Below the pieces are notes generated by a model. That model was given only the letters and a program-made list of their open reading frames with translations, had not been told where the DNA came from and did not search any database. Of a stretch of 64,000 bases of DNA, positions 32,774-45,596 are shown piece after piece (within the stretch, counting starts at the first letter, position 1; the number at the start of each line of letters is the position of its first letter). The stretch lies in the NCBI RefSeq assembly GCF_933775445.1, contig NC_065878.1, positions 20,286,395-20,350,394 of the forward strand. Reading direction: 5' to 3'. Position numbers and translations under genes: made by a program. The DNA is from Argentina anserina. Lineage: Eukaryota; Streptophyta; Magnoliopsida; Rosales; Rosaceae.

Positions 32774-35700
32774 ACACGAGTCTTCCCTCTAATTATTTGA
32801 GTGAATAAAGTCAATGAACAAATTAATGCCTTCTAGGGTTATCTATAAAGGTGCATGGATACATTGGATTGAATTGCACAACGTCTCCGAAGATAATCAA
32901 ATAAACTAGAAACCAGAAAGGGCCAAATATGGGCCAACTGTGCATGACAGGCAAGACAGGCAAGTTTTGTCTTCAAGCAATTGCTGATCTATATCAGTGA
33001 GACAGATGGAATCTCTTGGTGGATTTCCTTCTTTTTACTATGTGGAAGGGAAAAACTACATTGGGTGATTGTTAAAGGGAGTTACTTGAGACATTATATG
33101 ATTAAACTTTGATTTGAGGCTTTGAGCATTTTCAATTACCTACTTACATAATCATGTCCTAAACCTCAAAATTTCAAGGTTCTCCTATAGTAGTCCTGTG
33201 GCTTTGAAGGTTAGATGACTTTTATTATGAAATTTTTTTCTCATTAATTGATCATAGAATTAGTCGAGACTCTTGTTTAAAAGAGGTTAACTGCTAACTT
33301 TATGCATCAAGCTTATGATTACTTAAGTAAGCTATTCCTCCTCTTCCTTGTTTGAACTTTGGAAAAGGACAATTAGCAAAAGAATTGGCAAGGTTCATGT
33401 GGGCTAAACAGTTCCATTTCCAATTTGATTGGGCGTAAATGCGTAGTATATTATCATAAGAATATCATTATGAACTTTTAACTATTTGTTGAAACTTGAA
33501 ACTGGACACATCTTATTTTAGCTTTTGGGCCTTGTTTAAGTCAGAGTAAAGATTTCCTTAAAATGAAAATCATTTTTTATACATCTGGGAAGCCCAAATG
33601 AGACGCGAATATTTTTGGAGTTTAGAAGTGTTCTTCAAGCGTATCTCATTAGAAGCTAGGACTCTAATCTGATGATTCTGATCGAGACAATGCGAGATGG
33701 TGCGGTTTCGAGTCACATGCAAAAGAAAATGAAGACCGGAATATTATGGCATGCAGTCGATCACAGGCCATCGATATTAAGCTTTAACTTTCTTCTTTAA
33801 ATTATATATCGATACTACTATTGATACCTAAGCTATTCATCGATCCATGGATGCAGATATATATAATGTGATTGCATTGATATCAGCTGGACATAGATCG
33901 ATCCATGAATCCATGATTACCTTAAGAATTCTGAATTGAGTAAGACATTGTTAATTGGCAACGAGATTACCAATGTGGAAAGATTAATAAAGAATAAAGA
34001 AAGGGAGGAAACCATAATTAACCCGTGTTTCTTGGTTCGCAGTAATCAGAATCAATAAGAACAGAACAGTATCAGTATCATATATGAATTCGATACATAG
34101 CAAAAAAAAACTAAGCATGAGCACGATGCTCGCTCTCATTAAATGCTTGTGTTAGAGGTCTCATGTTTCTCCTTGTATCGTGGTCAAGATGTCTGTTTCT
34201 TCCTCATAGTTTATTTTGCCCTCAAAGTTTAGCTAGCTAGATTCTCACAGTAACCAATTGATTAATTAAGCAGCAAGGTGATATCTTAATTACCCCCTCT
34301 AATATATCTTACCCTCGATAAAAACTGAGTAGGATTCTGAATGATCTATGTTGATTCTGACATTGATTTACCCCTTGTTCATCACAAAGTAAGGTTAAAT
34401 TGTATGCACAAAACTCTACAACTTATAACGTACGTGACATATATAGATCCATTTAAGTGGTATATAAATCTGAAATATTTATGATATTCTAATATGATAA
34501 TGAAAGTTTCCTAAATTTAATGTCAAGAGATAGCATATATATATGCCAAGTTGCAAACGTGCATACATTCAACGGCAAAGGGTGTTTTGTTTTGGAATCA
34601 TGAAAAACAAGCTTGCGTGGAAATCTGTGCGAGTGCGAGACGATCGACTTATTGTATACATTACTTTGTCATATTCGAAGGAATGGTTTCAATTAAACAA
34701 TCCATGTGTCTCCTTCGAATATAGGGTCTCACTAATTTGGTGATAGGGTCGATCGGTTTGGATTGCTCTTTCATTTCCCATTTTTATTAAACTTATACGC
34801 TGATAGTTATAAAAATCACCGGATAATTAGTACTCTCGATCTACACATATATGCATGTTTTCTGCCTGCTTTATACTTTGATCATATGATATATTCGGTC
34901 AAATGATCCTGAATGATCTAGGATCATATTCACAGAAAAAAAATCTTTGCACTTGTATAGTATTTGACTATTTGTATAAATAATTAAATATACATAATAC
35001 ATACGTCGATCAAGACCTGTGAGTGCATCTGTGCATGGGTTGTTCCATGCATGAGTATTAGGTCACGGGATCGATCAGTCTTCGTCTCGAGTGTTCTTAC
35101 ATCAGGTGCTGTCATGGTGATGTTCCTAGTTAATTAAGGAGATCTCAATACGGATCTGCTTGCGTGCTTGGCTTATTAACCAAATAATAATTAAACACAT
35201 ACGACTTGAGGTGTATATACCCGATCTTCCCCTTTCTAGTTGGCAATAATTGAAAAAATTAACTACGTACGCAACAACTAAAAAAACCAGAGCAGTTCAT
35301 TATTCAAAGAGTACGCTTGTACCCAAAGTAGGACAAGAGGGTAGCTAATTGATCTCTTTCAAGTATAAGACAAACAATTCTGGTTTATATATTCTGCTTC
35401 AGGAAACTGATCGAAGCACTTCGTACTTAATGGTTGTACTGATTAATTAAGAAGTAATTAGATATACCATTATAACTAGTTAAGTAAGAAACTCAACCAA
35501 GATCGATGCATGTAACCTCATGTATGATGACTCTACATATTTGGCATTCTCTTAATCCTCTTATGCAGAGGTTTGAGTGCGACCTCGAGTTTGTTGGTTT
35601 GTATTCTCCTCTGCCTTCTGTGCCTAAAAAAAAAATGAATGCAAAACCCTTTCTATGAGGAAAATTAATGTCAGACACTAAACTCTGGAGCTTTGTCGAT

Positions 35701-36416
35701 TCTACTAAATCGTTCCACAAGTTGGTCAAAACAATAATGAAGAGAAAAGATTTATACCAAGCAGACAAGTTGATCAATATCAGGCACAATGAAATGCAAC
35801 CAGCTGCTAGCAGAGTGGATACTACTTGGTCTTCGGGGTATAGATCGAGCAGTACGTGCATGCTAGTCTACTAGGTGATTTCAATATGACATGTAATTTT
35901 GAAATGTAATTATTTATATAGTGTATTAGTGAAATCAAAATTAATGACTTACCTGATATATCTTTCTTTTGGACCATATTGATCTAATGATTTTAATAAA
36001 TGATTTTAGTCATTTGGATTGTAAAATAAGCTCAAGAGGACGGAGCAAGAGCAATCATTTGTCTGTGTTCACGTGAATGCTTGTGGGTTCATATCTGTGT
36101 TTCTAACACACCATCACATCACATCACAACACATCATGTTTAAAATCTCACTTTCTTGGTATTAATTTTAAGTTGGGGTGGTAATTGTTAATTTTCTTCA
36201 TCGGAATTCCATCTGTGCGTAAAAAGAAGATGGCCGGAAATAAACCAAGAAGAAGTGAAGAACCGAGATTAAGAGCTAATCTCGCATTGTATATATTTTA
36301 CAAATTAATGGTAGTCACTACATAAATTATTTTACAAACGAGTTTACTGTTGTTAGATTTTTGATTTATCGCACGCTAGGAGTGAAAGCTCAGTACTGCT
36401 CACTCGGTACAACTAC
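32774..36416. other. Long intergenic region, no gene seen
   Basis: About 3.6 kb of AT-rich sequence. ORFs at 34543-34743 and 35493-35861 have no recognised domain or intron structure. No tRNA, TSD-bounded element or strong repeat was identified. It may hold distal control sequence for the LBD gene. Confidence 0.4.
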
Positions 36417-36424
36417 TATAAATA
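36417..36424 (+). promoter_or_regulatory. TATA box of the LBD gene
   Basis: TATAAATA, 118 bp upstream of the ATG at 36542, followed by a CT-rich leader. Position and context fit a core promoter. Confidence 0.65.
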
Positions 36425-36541
36425 TCCACCTCTCGTCCCATTTTCTCCAAGTTGTTTTAGTCTCACATTCTCAACTGTCACAGTCCTCTTCTATAGTCCT
36501 CTCCTTTCCAGGCCTCTCCAAACCTTTCCCAAGCCAAATAT

Positions 36542-37179
36542 ATGGCAGGCGGAAATGGAACTTCACCATGCGCTTCTTGCAAGTTGCTGAGACGCCGATG
36601 CACCCAAGACTGCATTTTTGCTCCTTACTTTCCCTCCAATGACCCCCACAAGTTCGCCATCGTGCACAGAGTCTTTGGTGCTAGCAACGTTAGCAAGATG
36701 TTACAGGTACTTGATCAGCTAGCTTAGATATTCGAGGAACTAGGTCCAAAATGAGCTTTTCACCAAAATCCTGGGTGGAAAGATTAACTAATCTTCTGTT
36801 TTATGGTTTATGATGTGTGCAGGACCTTCCTGTTCACCAGAGAACAGATGCTGTGAGCAGTCTAGTGTATGAAGCCAATGCAAGAGGGAGAGACCCAGTT
36901 TATGGATGTGCTGGTGCCATTTCTTGCCTGCAAAACCAAGTCTCTGAGCTGCAAATGCAACTTGCTGTGGCACAGGCCGAGGTCCTCTGCATTCAGATGC
37001 AGCAAGAGTCTATGGTACTCCCTTCTGAGCCGATCGATTCGTGCACAGACGATGAGAGGACATATTTCCTCAACAACAATCTTCCTCAGTACCTCAACTT
37101 TCCCTCTTCTAGTTCTAGCGGTGTCATCCATGACTCTCTTAAGAGGGAAGGCATCTATGGACATGACATGGTCTCATAA
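36542..37179 (+). CDS. LOB-domain transcription factor, LBD12 type
   Basis: Exons 36542-36706 and 36823-37179 (donor ACAG|GTACTT, acceptor GCAG|GACC) in phase 0 give 173 residues. The LOB domain at residues 5-105 has the zinc-binding C block CASCKLLRRRCTQDC (CX2CX6CX3C), the invariant-Gly block FAIVHRVFGASNVSKMLQ, and DPVYGCAGAISCLQNQV with the Leu-zipper-like helix QNQVSELQMQLAVAQAEV. This makes it class I. LAVAQAEVLCIQMQ after the domain is typical of LBD12/ASL5 relatives. These are nuclear DNA-binding regulators of organ boundary and meristem development. The single intron inside the LOB domain is at the conserved place. I leave the symbol blank since neighbouring LBD numbers are similar. 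Confidence 0.93.
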
Positions 37180-37338
37180 CTATGCTCTCTTTTATTGTAG
37201 AGTATTTTTAATCTATCGTCAGTTCGATATACAATTTTGACTCGTTCTCCGAAAGTTTAAGTTCCGAAGTAGCGGCTCTAATTTCATAGGTTCTTAGTTT
37301 GAAACCTCTCAACCTTCTCTTCCATCTTTTTGTCGAGT

Positions 37339-37376
<38 letters not shown>

Positions 37377-38688
37377 ACAAACGAACGTCTTATCATAATC
37401 AGACAGATCAGGGGTGACTTGGAAACATGGTTAAGAATCTAAGATGATAATTATGTCAAGTTGTCAACTCTGCATGTGATAAGAGTGAAGTAAACTGTCT
37501 CCTCACTAAGCACTTATTAAACAAGCGCTGATAAGCTTCTACCCATGGATATAAAAGTACTCATACATGCAAAAAGGGTCGGTGGCCATTTCAAACAATC
37601 TACAGCAAGGGACATACATCCTTGTAATGAATGAATTAAAACCACACCTAATCCACAAGTTTTCTTGGTTTTTTATAAGCTGCGGCAGCTGAAACCTTTG
37701 CTTCTTTACTAGATTTTTGGTATGCCAAACAGGTTTTCAATGCCTCATGTATTGTGCCAGTTTGATATTTGTTGTTAAAAGGTACCTAATAAGCCAAACA
37801 CGAGAATTTTATGGAAACTGGTTCTGTTGCAAGAAGGACAAATCACTTGCATGCTGCTGAACTTTCCAAAACCCACTTAGTCATAAAGTTCTAAACAAGT
37901 CACAGAAAATGAGGGGTTTCTAGTATTAAACTGATCATTCAGTTTTGTGTTTCCTCACATGCCAGAAGATTCCATTATGTTTGTTTACAAATCGAAAACT
38001 ACTAAGTTTCATACTTCACAATCCAAGCCTTCCAAGTTTAGGAAAAAAAGAACAACGACTGCAGAAGTGCAGATTATTATAATTAACTTGGTTAATTAGT
38101 CATGAAAGAAAACAGAAGAAGCTGAATGCTTGATCAAAATTTGTGAATTCTACTTTATAATATGGTTTCTGAACTAATTCATCTCTCAGTACACTATATG
38201 TCAGATCCAGGAACGGCTTTAAAAGTTTGAGGAAAGAACCAAAATACAACGATTGAAGATTCCACCTACTAGCTTAGTTTAATGAGGAAGGCTGGAAGCA
38301 TTATGTTTCCCAAGTCAAAACTTGAAGCTTTTCTTCATCTATCCCCATCAAACCGCCTTTTCTGTGCAGCTCTTTATCTTGTGGCCGTTTCTTTCTGTAC
38401 TTATCTCCTATAAATCCTTCCACTATACCCCGCAAATTGACAGGTCCAGGCTTAATTTTGGGTATACTATTCTGATTTAATTTGCAACCGAATAAAATTC
38501 TTCCTCAGTTTTGTATCTTTCCATTCTTGTTTACAGCAAAGGTAACTTCTAGCATATGAAGCAGAGTGACTGGTTTGTAGTCTTTTATTGTTTGACTTCG
38601 TTGGATTAGTAGTATCAATATACTTCAATAGTTGTTCATAAGAATCATTCGTTTTCACTCCAAGATGAACACACACGTGTATATATAC
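37180..38688. other. Intergenic region with a possible terminal exon on the minus strand
   Basis: A CT microsatellite lies at 37343-37372. On the minus strand about 38463-38300 is open and reads KPGPVNLRGIVEGFIGDKYR then RKGGLMGIDEEKLQVL before a TAA, preceded by AG at a possible acceptor. It looks like a conserved last exon, but I do not recognise the family, and no partner exons were found upstream. Confidence 0.35.
37343..37372. repeat. (CT)n microsatellite
   Basis: Fifteen CT units downstream of the LBD gene, probably beyond its 3' UTR. Confidence 0.95.
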
Positions 38689-39059
38689 GGGTCTTATTTT
38701 AGCTTAAGGTACGGATTTTCATTTTTGACCAACTTTTCGATCGAGTTTTCACATCTTTATCGTCAAATATCTAGGTAATAACGTATAGATCATCTCTAAA
38801 AAATTTCAGCCGATTCCATAACCGTTAAGGTACTCATAACTTCGATTTTCTACTCAAAATATGAACGGTTCAGGTTCGGCAAATTCAATACGTCCATTGG
38901 TTTTGATTAGTTCGATACCTTAACGATCATGAAATCGGCTGAAATTTTGTGTAGATGATCTATACGTTATAACCTAGATATTGGATGGTGGAGATGTGAA
39001 AAATCGATCGAAAAGTTGGTCAAAAATGAAAATCCGTACCTTAAGCTAAGATAAGGACC
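38689..39059. mobile_element. Inverted-repeat (foldback/MITE-like) element
   Basis: The left arm from GGGTCTTATTTTAGCTTAAG through GGTACGGATTTTCATTTTTG, CCAACTTTTCGATCGA and on to TATCTAGGT..ATAACGTATA is repeated in reverse at the right end, closing in GCTAAGATAAGGACC. Arms are about 150 bp and imperfect; the centre is near 38875. No coding capacity. A TSD was not certain. Confidence 0.72.
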
Positions 39060-39097
39060 TCCTTACCTGAAAAACCTTGTATGTATATATATATATA

Positions 39098-39428
39098 CAG
39101 AAATTCTCAGTTGCAGACGTCCGTACGGTGCAGATTCGGCAATTCCGGCCACCGGCAACGCGCAACGACGGCGACGACCAGCACAACCGTACTCCCCACC
39201 TCCCGGCGCTCTTGTCTGTGCCGGCCGGAGCTGCAACGCCGGCCGGAATCTCGAAATCTCCGCACGGTGCCCAGAATTTGAAATCTCGAGATTCCGGCCG
39301 GCACAAACAGGAGCGCCGGTAGGAGGGGAGTGCAGCTGTGCTGGTCAGCGATGTCATTGCGCGTCGCTGGTGGCCGGAATCGTCGAATCCGCACCGTGCG
39401 GACGGTGTGGACGTCCGCAGCCGAGAAG

Positions 39429-39430
<2 letters not shown>
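39098..39430. mobile_element. GC-rich inverted-repeat element between TA repeats
   Basis: The left arm (TTCTCAGTTGCAGACGTCCG, then CGGTGCAGATTCGGCAATTC and CGGCCACCGGC) is mirrored by the right arm, which ends CGGACGTCCGCAGCCGAG. Short inner blocks (CCGGCCGGAATCTCGA) are also inverted. The element is about 330 bp, far more GC- and CpG-rich than its flanks, and sits exactly between two TA runs, so insertion into TA or a TA TSD is likely. Confidence 0.7.

Positions 39431-39461
<31 letters not shown>
39431..39461. repeat. (AT)n microsatellite
   Basis: About 15 AT units directly next to the GC-rich inverted-repeat element. A shorter TA run at 39081-39097 lies on its other side. Confidence 0.95.
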
Positions 39462-39465
<4 letters not shown>

Positions 39466-41700
39466 TAAGAGACCATGGTTTCTCGAGTAAAATATATAAC
39501 TAATGGTACAAAAATGAGTATTTCGACAGCATGACTAATAGTAGATTACAATAAATCAATATTTAAAGAGAGTTTCAAAGGTAATCAGACTAGTTATAAA
39601 CTTATAATAAGACTACATGTCTACATGCAACTAATGACAGTATTAGTTTACAATGAATGTATCGTAACAAAGTGATAATTCATAAATAGAGTCAGGATTA
39701 GACATCATGAAATTTTGCATTACAGAAAACCTGAGATCTGTATCTTTGCAAATTGTCAATGACACAAGTACACAAATTTCAGCAAGAATAGAACTTGGGC
39801 CAACATAGTCTGCGAGTACATATGAAACATCTAGTGGGATTAGAGTAAAAGCTTATAGCAGAGTCAAAATGAAGTTGGAATTAACAAACAGAGATCGAAA
39901 TAGCAGGTATTTAAAAGTAAAAAACTATTACTAGCAAGACAAAGGTATCTGATCTCCCTCGATCAATCTCGATCTTTAGAAGTAAAAAAACTACATACTA
40001 GCAAGACAAAGGTATTCCAAAGTAAAAACTATCAACCTCGATCTTTGCTTATTCATGGAGAAAAGAATAGATAGTGGGGGGAGCCTTATAATTTCTATTT
40101 TGAGGGCTCGAGGTTAATAATTCCAAAACTGAGAGGTGATGCTATATTGCTATTTAAGTTATCTTCATTTTTCTTCTGTTCTTTTGATCAAGTCATTCCA
40201 TTAGCAACTTTTGGAGGCACTTTATTCTTTACTTGGTTATCAAATAATCAGATGTTCAAATCATTATATATTAATCATTTTGAACCACAGACAATGCCCC
40301 CTCCTGATAGCAAATAAAATCTTAATCATTCAAAGGGAAACAGTTTTTTGTTTTGTTTTATTTGTCTTCTGTTTTCCGCTCTCTATTTCGTATGTGATTA
40401 GTGTGTGGACATTGTATCAGAGCTAATTCATCTAAGATGAAGAGCCCCTCTCTTTAAATTGACTAGTTTATAATGAAGACTCTGAACTAAAACAATTGCA
40501 ATTTTGCTTTTGATATACATCTAACTAGAACAAACTGTTAAAAAATATATTGAAGGTATGCAGAACAATGAATCATTGTTTATGGATTCTCAGTTCCTAG
40601 GTACTGGTTCTATTTATAAAACTAACAGAAGTGCGCAACATTTTCCACATTCCTAACAAGTCTACCCCAAGTTCTCTAGGGAAACTTGTATATTTTAAAA
40701 CTCTCCTGCAGGAAGTTTTATATTCATAGCTGCAAAAATATGTGATAGTGGAGAACCATGAACGTCTGACCAAAAACTGGCTGAATTTCTTTGACAAAAG
40801 CAGGAAATAACAAGTTCCTAATAGACTAACTAAACCTATGGAACTTTTAACTTTCTAAGTTGTGAGATGTGAGTGGGTACTGTGGGTTGAGCTAAGTTCC
40901 TAGTTACATTTCGGACTCGGGAGTATCAAATAGCTTCATGTTTCCATATATCAGCAACAGAATAAGCATTTTTTTAACAATGTCACCTGAGTAGCAAATT
41001 TCTTAGTGTGAGAATGAGTTTACTTATGTTAAAAGAATAATTCTAATATCAGTTGATGCTAGTTGAAATCTCATAGTCCATCTTAAAAGACATAAGTAAA
41101 AGTATATAATATTAGGTTCTACTTAAAACATATACATTAACGGCAGTATCAGAGCATGTAAATAATCACTTTTTATTTCATGCAGATTAATATGATCATT
41201 ACTGATTCAGTTCATGAGAAATTATAAACTTTCAACACAGTTTTCTCTATTTTTGCTTCAACCTGTATAAACTATTAGCTTAACAATACCAATGAGGCAA
41301 TGATCTCATAGAATACAAGTATGATTTAAAGAGTAAACGTAAACTGAAAAGAGAACGAACCAACTGTTGCTGAAGTTTGTACTTGCACCACATCCAGTCA
41401 TTGAACAAAAGCTCCTTCCAGTTCACCACCTGCAAAAATGTTTGCCAGCACCTTTTGTTGTCTGTCCAAAGCAATCCCGAGATCCCCAAACCATAGCTAA
41501 ACTTTTTCTTTCACCTCTGTAACTCTTGAAGGGCTAGAACCTTCCATAATGTTATTTAAGTACAACATGATGATTCCCAATCCCTAGCATATGAGTCTCG
41601 ATTCTTTCGGTACGACTTGATAATTCCCAAAATCACAATATTGGAATCAGATAACACTGTTCACCGTCAACATTCAGTCAGTTAGGCTTGCAAATTGTTA
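39462..41700. other. Intergenic region, ENGase 3' flank
   Basis: Mostly AT-rich. A direct repeat near 39905-40025 repeats an ACTAGCAAGACAAAGGTAT block twice. On the minus strand 41430-41360 reads VVNWKELLFNDWMWCKYKLQ between an AG and a GT and could be a stray exon of unknown origin. No gene model could be built. Confidence 0.35.
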
Positions 41701-44700
41701 TCAAGCTGCAGTATCCAACAGAAAAACAGGAGAATCATCTAGTTTCTGGCTACTCCCATCACCACCACACACTTGAATAATGAACTTGAAGCTAGATGTG
41801 TCAGAAGCAACTGCCAGGCCATTAACGTAAAAAGCTTCCACTCTAGCCACTCCAAGATAGGACTGTCCTACTTTTGGTTTCCCTTCTGCAAGTTCCTCAA
41901 CATAAATGTTATAAGTCAAGAACGCAGAATCATTCCCATCTCTCAATTTCCAAGTGATCTTGAGACTGAGGTACTTGGAATCCTCAGATCCTGTAGTCCA
42001 TTGGATGCACTGACCTTCAACAAGCCATGAGTTGGAAGGTGGAAAATCTGCATTCTGTCCACACAATTTCACTGAAATATGGCCAAGCACTGCATAGTAC
42101 TCTGTTGAATTATCAGCACAAGAATTATCTTGACTAGATTTAGATTTTGAAATCCTTTGACCAAGCTCAGGCTCTGACCTGTAGCACACTGCATGTATTT
42201 TAGTTAATCTGCATCCCTTCATTCTGATGCTACTGTTTTCTATAACCCATCCAGGGGCAGTTCCTGGTTTTTCAAGTTGATGTGTCCTAATCACTCTACT
42301 AAATTTGCTTAAGAATTGGTGCAAATTCCAGGATACAATAAGTACTGTATATTTTTCATTTGACGTAGAAACAAAATTAAGAAAAAGGCCTAGTCGAGAA
42401 TTATTCTCTGATTTCACCTGCATAAGTAGAAGTATACCCAGTTTAACAATATAAACATGACGGCCGGAAAGTGCAAAGTTGTGCTACATGTATCAGATTT
42501 CATACACAAAAAAGATATAAGAGACTCCTCCAGACAGCACATACAAAAGAGATCGCTTACTGAATATGTGAAGTACAAAGGCAAGTCCCCCAAAAGATCT
42601 CCCTGAAATAGTCTTGCAGTGAAATCAGTGTCGTCTTTGAGATTTCCTTTAAATGTGACGCTTCCTCCACCACTGTAAGATGTTTCACTGAAACTAACAT
42701 TTCAAATATATATTAGAATGAGGATGTCAATCCTGAGATCTAATCAATATACATGCATACATTCACATACATATATACACATATATGTAGAGTAGTAATT
42801 AAATCCACTACAGAGGTCAGAGTATGACTCTGAATTAGGACCCAGAAGTTATTATTTCCAGAATTATCTTTATTCCTATGCTCAATGCTGACAATCAGAA
42901 GTGTTCATGCATCTAGGATTTATAAACCTATGTCATGGTTCCCTCACAAAATGATTTTATAAGTAAGATAGTCCCAACTGCCAAGCATGACAAAACGGAA
43001 ATCATTAGCAGGGATACAAACTAGGCATTTGAAACCTTTAACTAAAGCAAGTAAAACATATGTCTTCCATTGTCATAGTACAATCTATTGAGATATTAGG
43101 AGTATAATTTGGTAGGAAGACAAAACTTACTCAACATGGGCCTGAATACCATCTGGAGTTGAATTATCGGTAAATGGAAGCAAAGGCTGCCACACATACA
43201 AAGCCCAACATCAGTACTCAATAAGTACAAGTTTTGAAAAGATTGCATATGGTGGCACATTACAGTAGAACGGAATACATTGTGCCAGAGAAGAAAAGCA
43301 ATTAATAGACATTATGTCAATATATCAGTTGTACCCACAGCCTTAAATTATATTGTTGTTTGGAATTAAGAAACCATTTCTATTAGGTATTAACAGCAAG
43401 GCAAAAGAACTCTCTTTGAACTGCAGAAACTCAACTCAAGAAAATATAAATTCAGATGATTATGGCTGGACTTGATGCATAAGGATTTTATTCTTATGGC
43501 CAGATTTTTTCTGAAACCTCCCTAAAGTTCAAATCTCATACTTGAATATAATATTTCAGAAAAAAAAAACACTGCATTTGTGTAGTGCATAACTACGGTA
43601 ATAAATTTCACAACAAAAGAGTACCTGGAAACTATGGGAAGAAATATTACACCAAGAGGAATCTATAACTTTCCTGCCTTCAATAGAAACATGGTATCCA
43701 TGACCCTGTTCAATAACACACACAAAAAAAAGCATATAAATTGCATGTAACATGTATTTAGCTTATGAACTTCATACTTGTAACATTCTTCAGTTCCACT
43801 TAAAGCAACATTAACGAAAGACATCAAGAAAAAACCAGAGAATCTGACAAGTGCCATTTGTTGGACAAAGATACTGGAAAAGTAGAAATCCTAGTGCAAA
43901 GAAAAAAAAGGACTTGGCTAATGTTCTTCGCAACAATCTCAATCCATCAAGTAGAAATCCTAGTGCAAAGAAAAAATGCCGTCAGATATATCAAAAATGG
44001 TTTATTTTTTTCATTTAGTTGGCCTTGCCAGTTAAGTTTACCATCAGTTGTAACACTACCATACCTGCATAGTTAATAGTAACAGCTCAAAACAAACTTC
44101 AACAAGTACACAACGACAGGGTAGGGGAAGGAAATCCAGTTACATAAAAATCTCCTAGCACTAACCATATCACTAAAGATCCAGGGGCTGAGGAATGCAT
44201 TCTCTCAGTTAGATAGCTGACAGATGCTTTCACATTAGGGATTTGGCCCAACTCCAATTCAACTTCCATATTGATCTGCAGACAGCAGTGCTCGTAAGAA
44301 CAAGACTGCTTTATATATAACTTTCCATAACACAGCCAAGAAAAACTATATACCAGCCATCCATCGAAGCCCAAAGCCACAGCAACCTCTAGCAAGCGCT
44401 CAGCATACATCTCAGCAGTCTCCTTTGTGGCCAGCAATTTGTCGCATACACGTTTTCCTTCCTCCCATTCTGTGATGAAAGTCCCCAACACCTTAAATTC
44501 CCTATACGAAAACCAGGAAAATTAACAACTAGCACTTCACTTTGATCACTCACACCATCCAATCAAGAGCATAAGCAAATCGAAAAACAACATTTCCTAC
44601 ACATTTTCACCACAAACTAACCAAAACATTCATGCACATTATACGAAAAACAATTCCGACATGTGACATTAGCCCGAAAATCGAGTGGTTATACCTTAAC

Positions 44701-44956
44701 ACCATGCTTATGAGCCACGGAGGATTTGTTGAAGGGGAAGTGGAAGGAGTCGAAGTAGGATCGGGATTGGAGGTCTTCTAGGGTTTTGATCGGGTAGGAG
44801 ATTGGGATTGCGGGCCGGGTCGGGTCGAATGGGGGAGATGGGTTGGGACATTTTGAAGAAGAGGAGGAGGAGGGTTTGGTGGATGAGGCGGAGGGGTTTG
44901 AGGAGAGAGGTTAGGGTTTCGCGGCTGATATAGGCGCGAAGAAGACGAACAAGCAT
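41701..44956 (-). pseudogene. ENGASE85A: Cytosolic endo-beta-N-acetylglucosaminidase (ENGase, GH85) pseudogene
   Basis: Exon-like blocks on the minus strand: 44956-44695 (PFDPTRPAIPISYPIKTLED...FNKSSVAHKHGVK), 44491-44354 (VLGTFITEWEEG...LGFDGWL), 44275-44166 (INMEVELELGQIP), 44064 to about 43980 (DGKLNWQGQLNEKNKPF), 43705-43625 (GHGYHVSIEGRKV), 43186-43131, 42693-42561 and 42417-41701 (GTAPGWVIENSS to the stop). Breaks: a one-base shift in a C run just after MSQPIS; about 50 residues missing between KSSV and AHKHGVK, where relatives have a long conserved stretch; a one-base loss in NEKNKPFF; and loss of the following catalytic-barrel exons up to GHGYHV. The acid Glu in INME survives. Intact ENGase cleaves the chitobiose core of high-mannose free N-glycans. 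It lies directly downstream of RH18 on the same strand. Confidence 0.85.
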
Positions 44957-45596
44957 AGAGAGGAAGACCGAGACTTTTAGGTAGAGAGAGTGCTGATGAC
45001 GATGGTGGGAATTTTCAAAATGGCAACACTTTTTGTATTGGTTTTTACTGTCTTCAATAAAGTTACTCTGGATTTCATTTCAAAAATTGAAAAGTTACTA
45101 CATTGTTTTACCTTAACCGTATGAGTAAAAAACTCACAACTGTCGCCCCCAATCCCTAAATCACTATATATTGTAAGCCAATTTCGGCATACGTATAATG
45201 TATGGAGACTGAAGAGGTACGTAAATACAAAAGGTAAGAGTAACACAGTAGGAGCACAAAAAATGCACAACACTGTTTCATTAGACTGAAAACTGTCTGA
45301 TTGTCAACATGTGTACACTCTCTGTTCTTGCTTTGCAGATTGTGGCAAGATCAAGTGTATTCAGAGGAATACAAATTAAACTAAATACGATACAGGTGTT
45401 GAAATTTCCGACTCATATACAGACCTTCATCCTAAGAATGCCACTCCACATTTTTGGCGTGTTCTCTCCCGAAATATCTTGGTGTTGGCTACTTCTGTAT
45501 GAATATGAGTTCCTATCCCAATGGCTAAATCCTTTTCTTTCACTTCACCAATGTCTGGATTTCCAAAATCACATTCTGTAGAATATGAGATCAACT

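Noticed and set aside
35493..35861. 122-residue minus-strand ORF
   Set aside because: No recognised domain, no supporting introns or promoter, and AT-rich flanks. Treated as chance.
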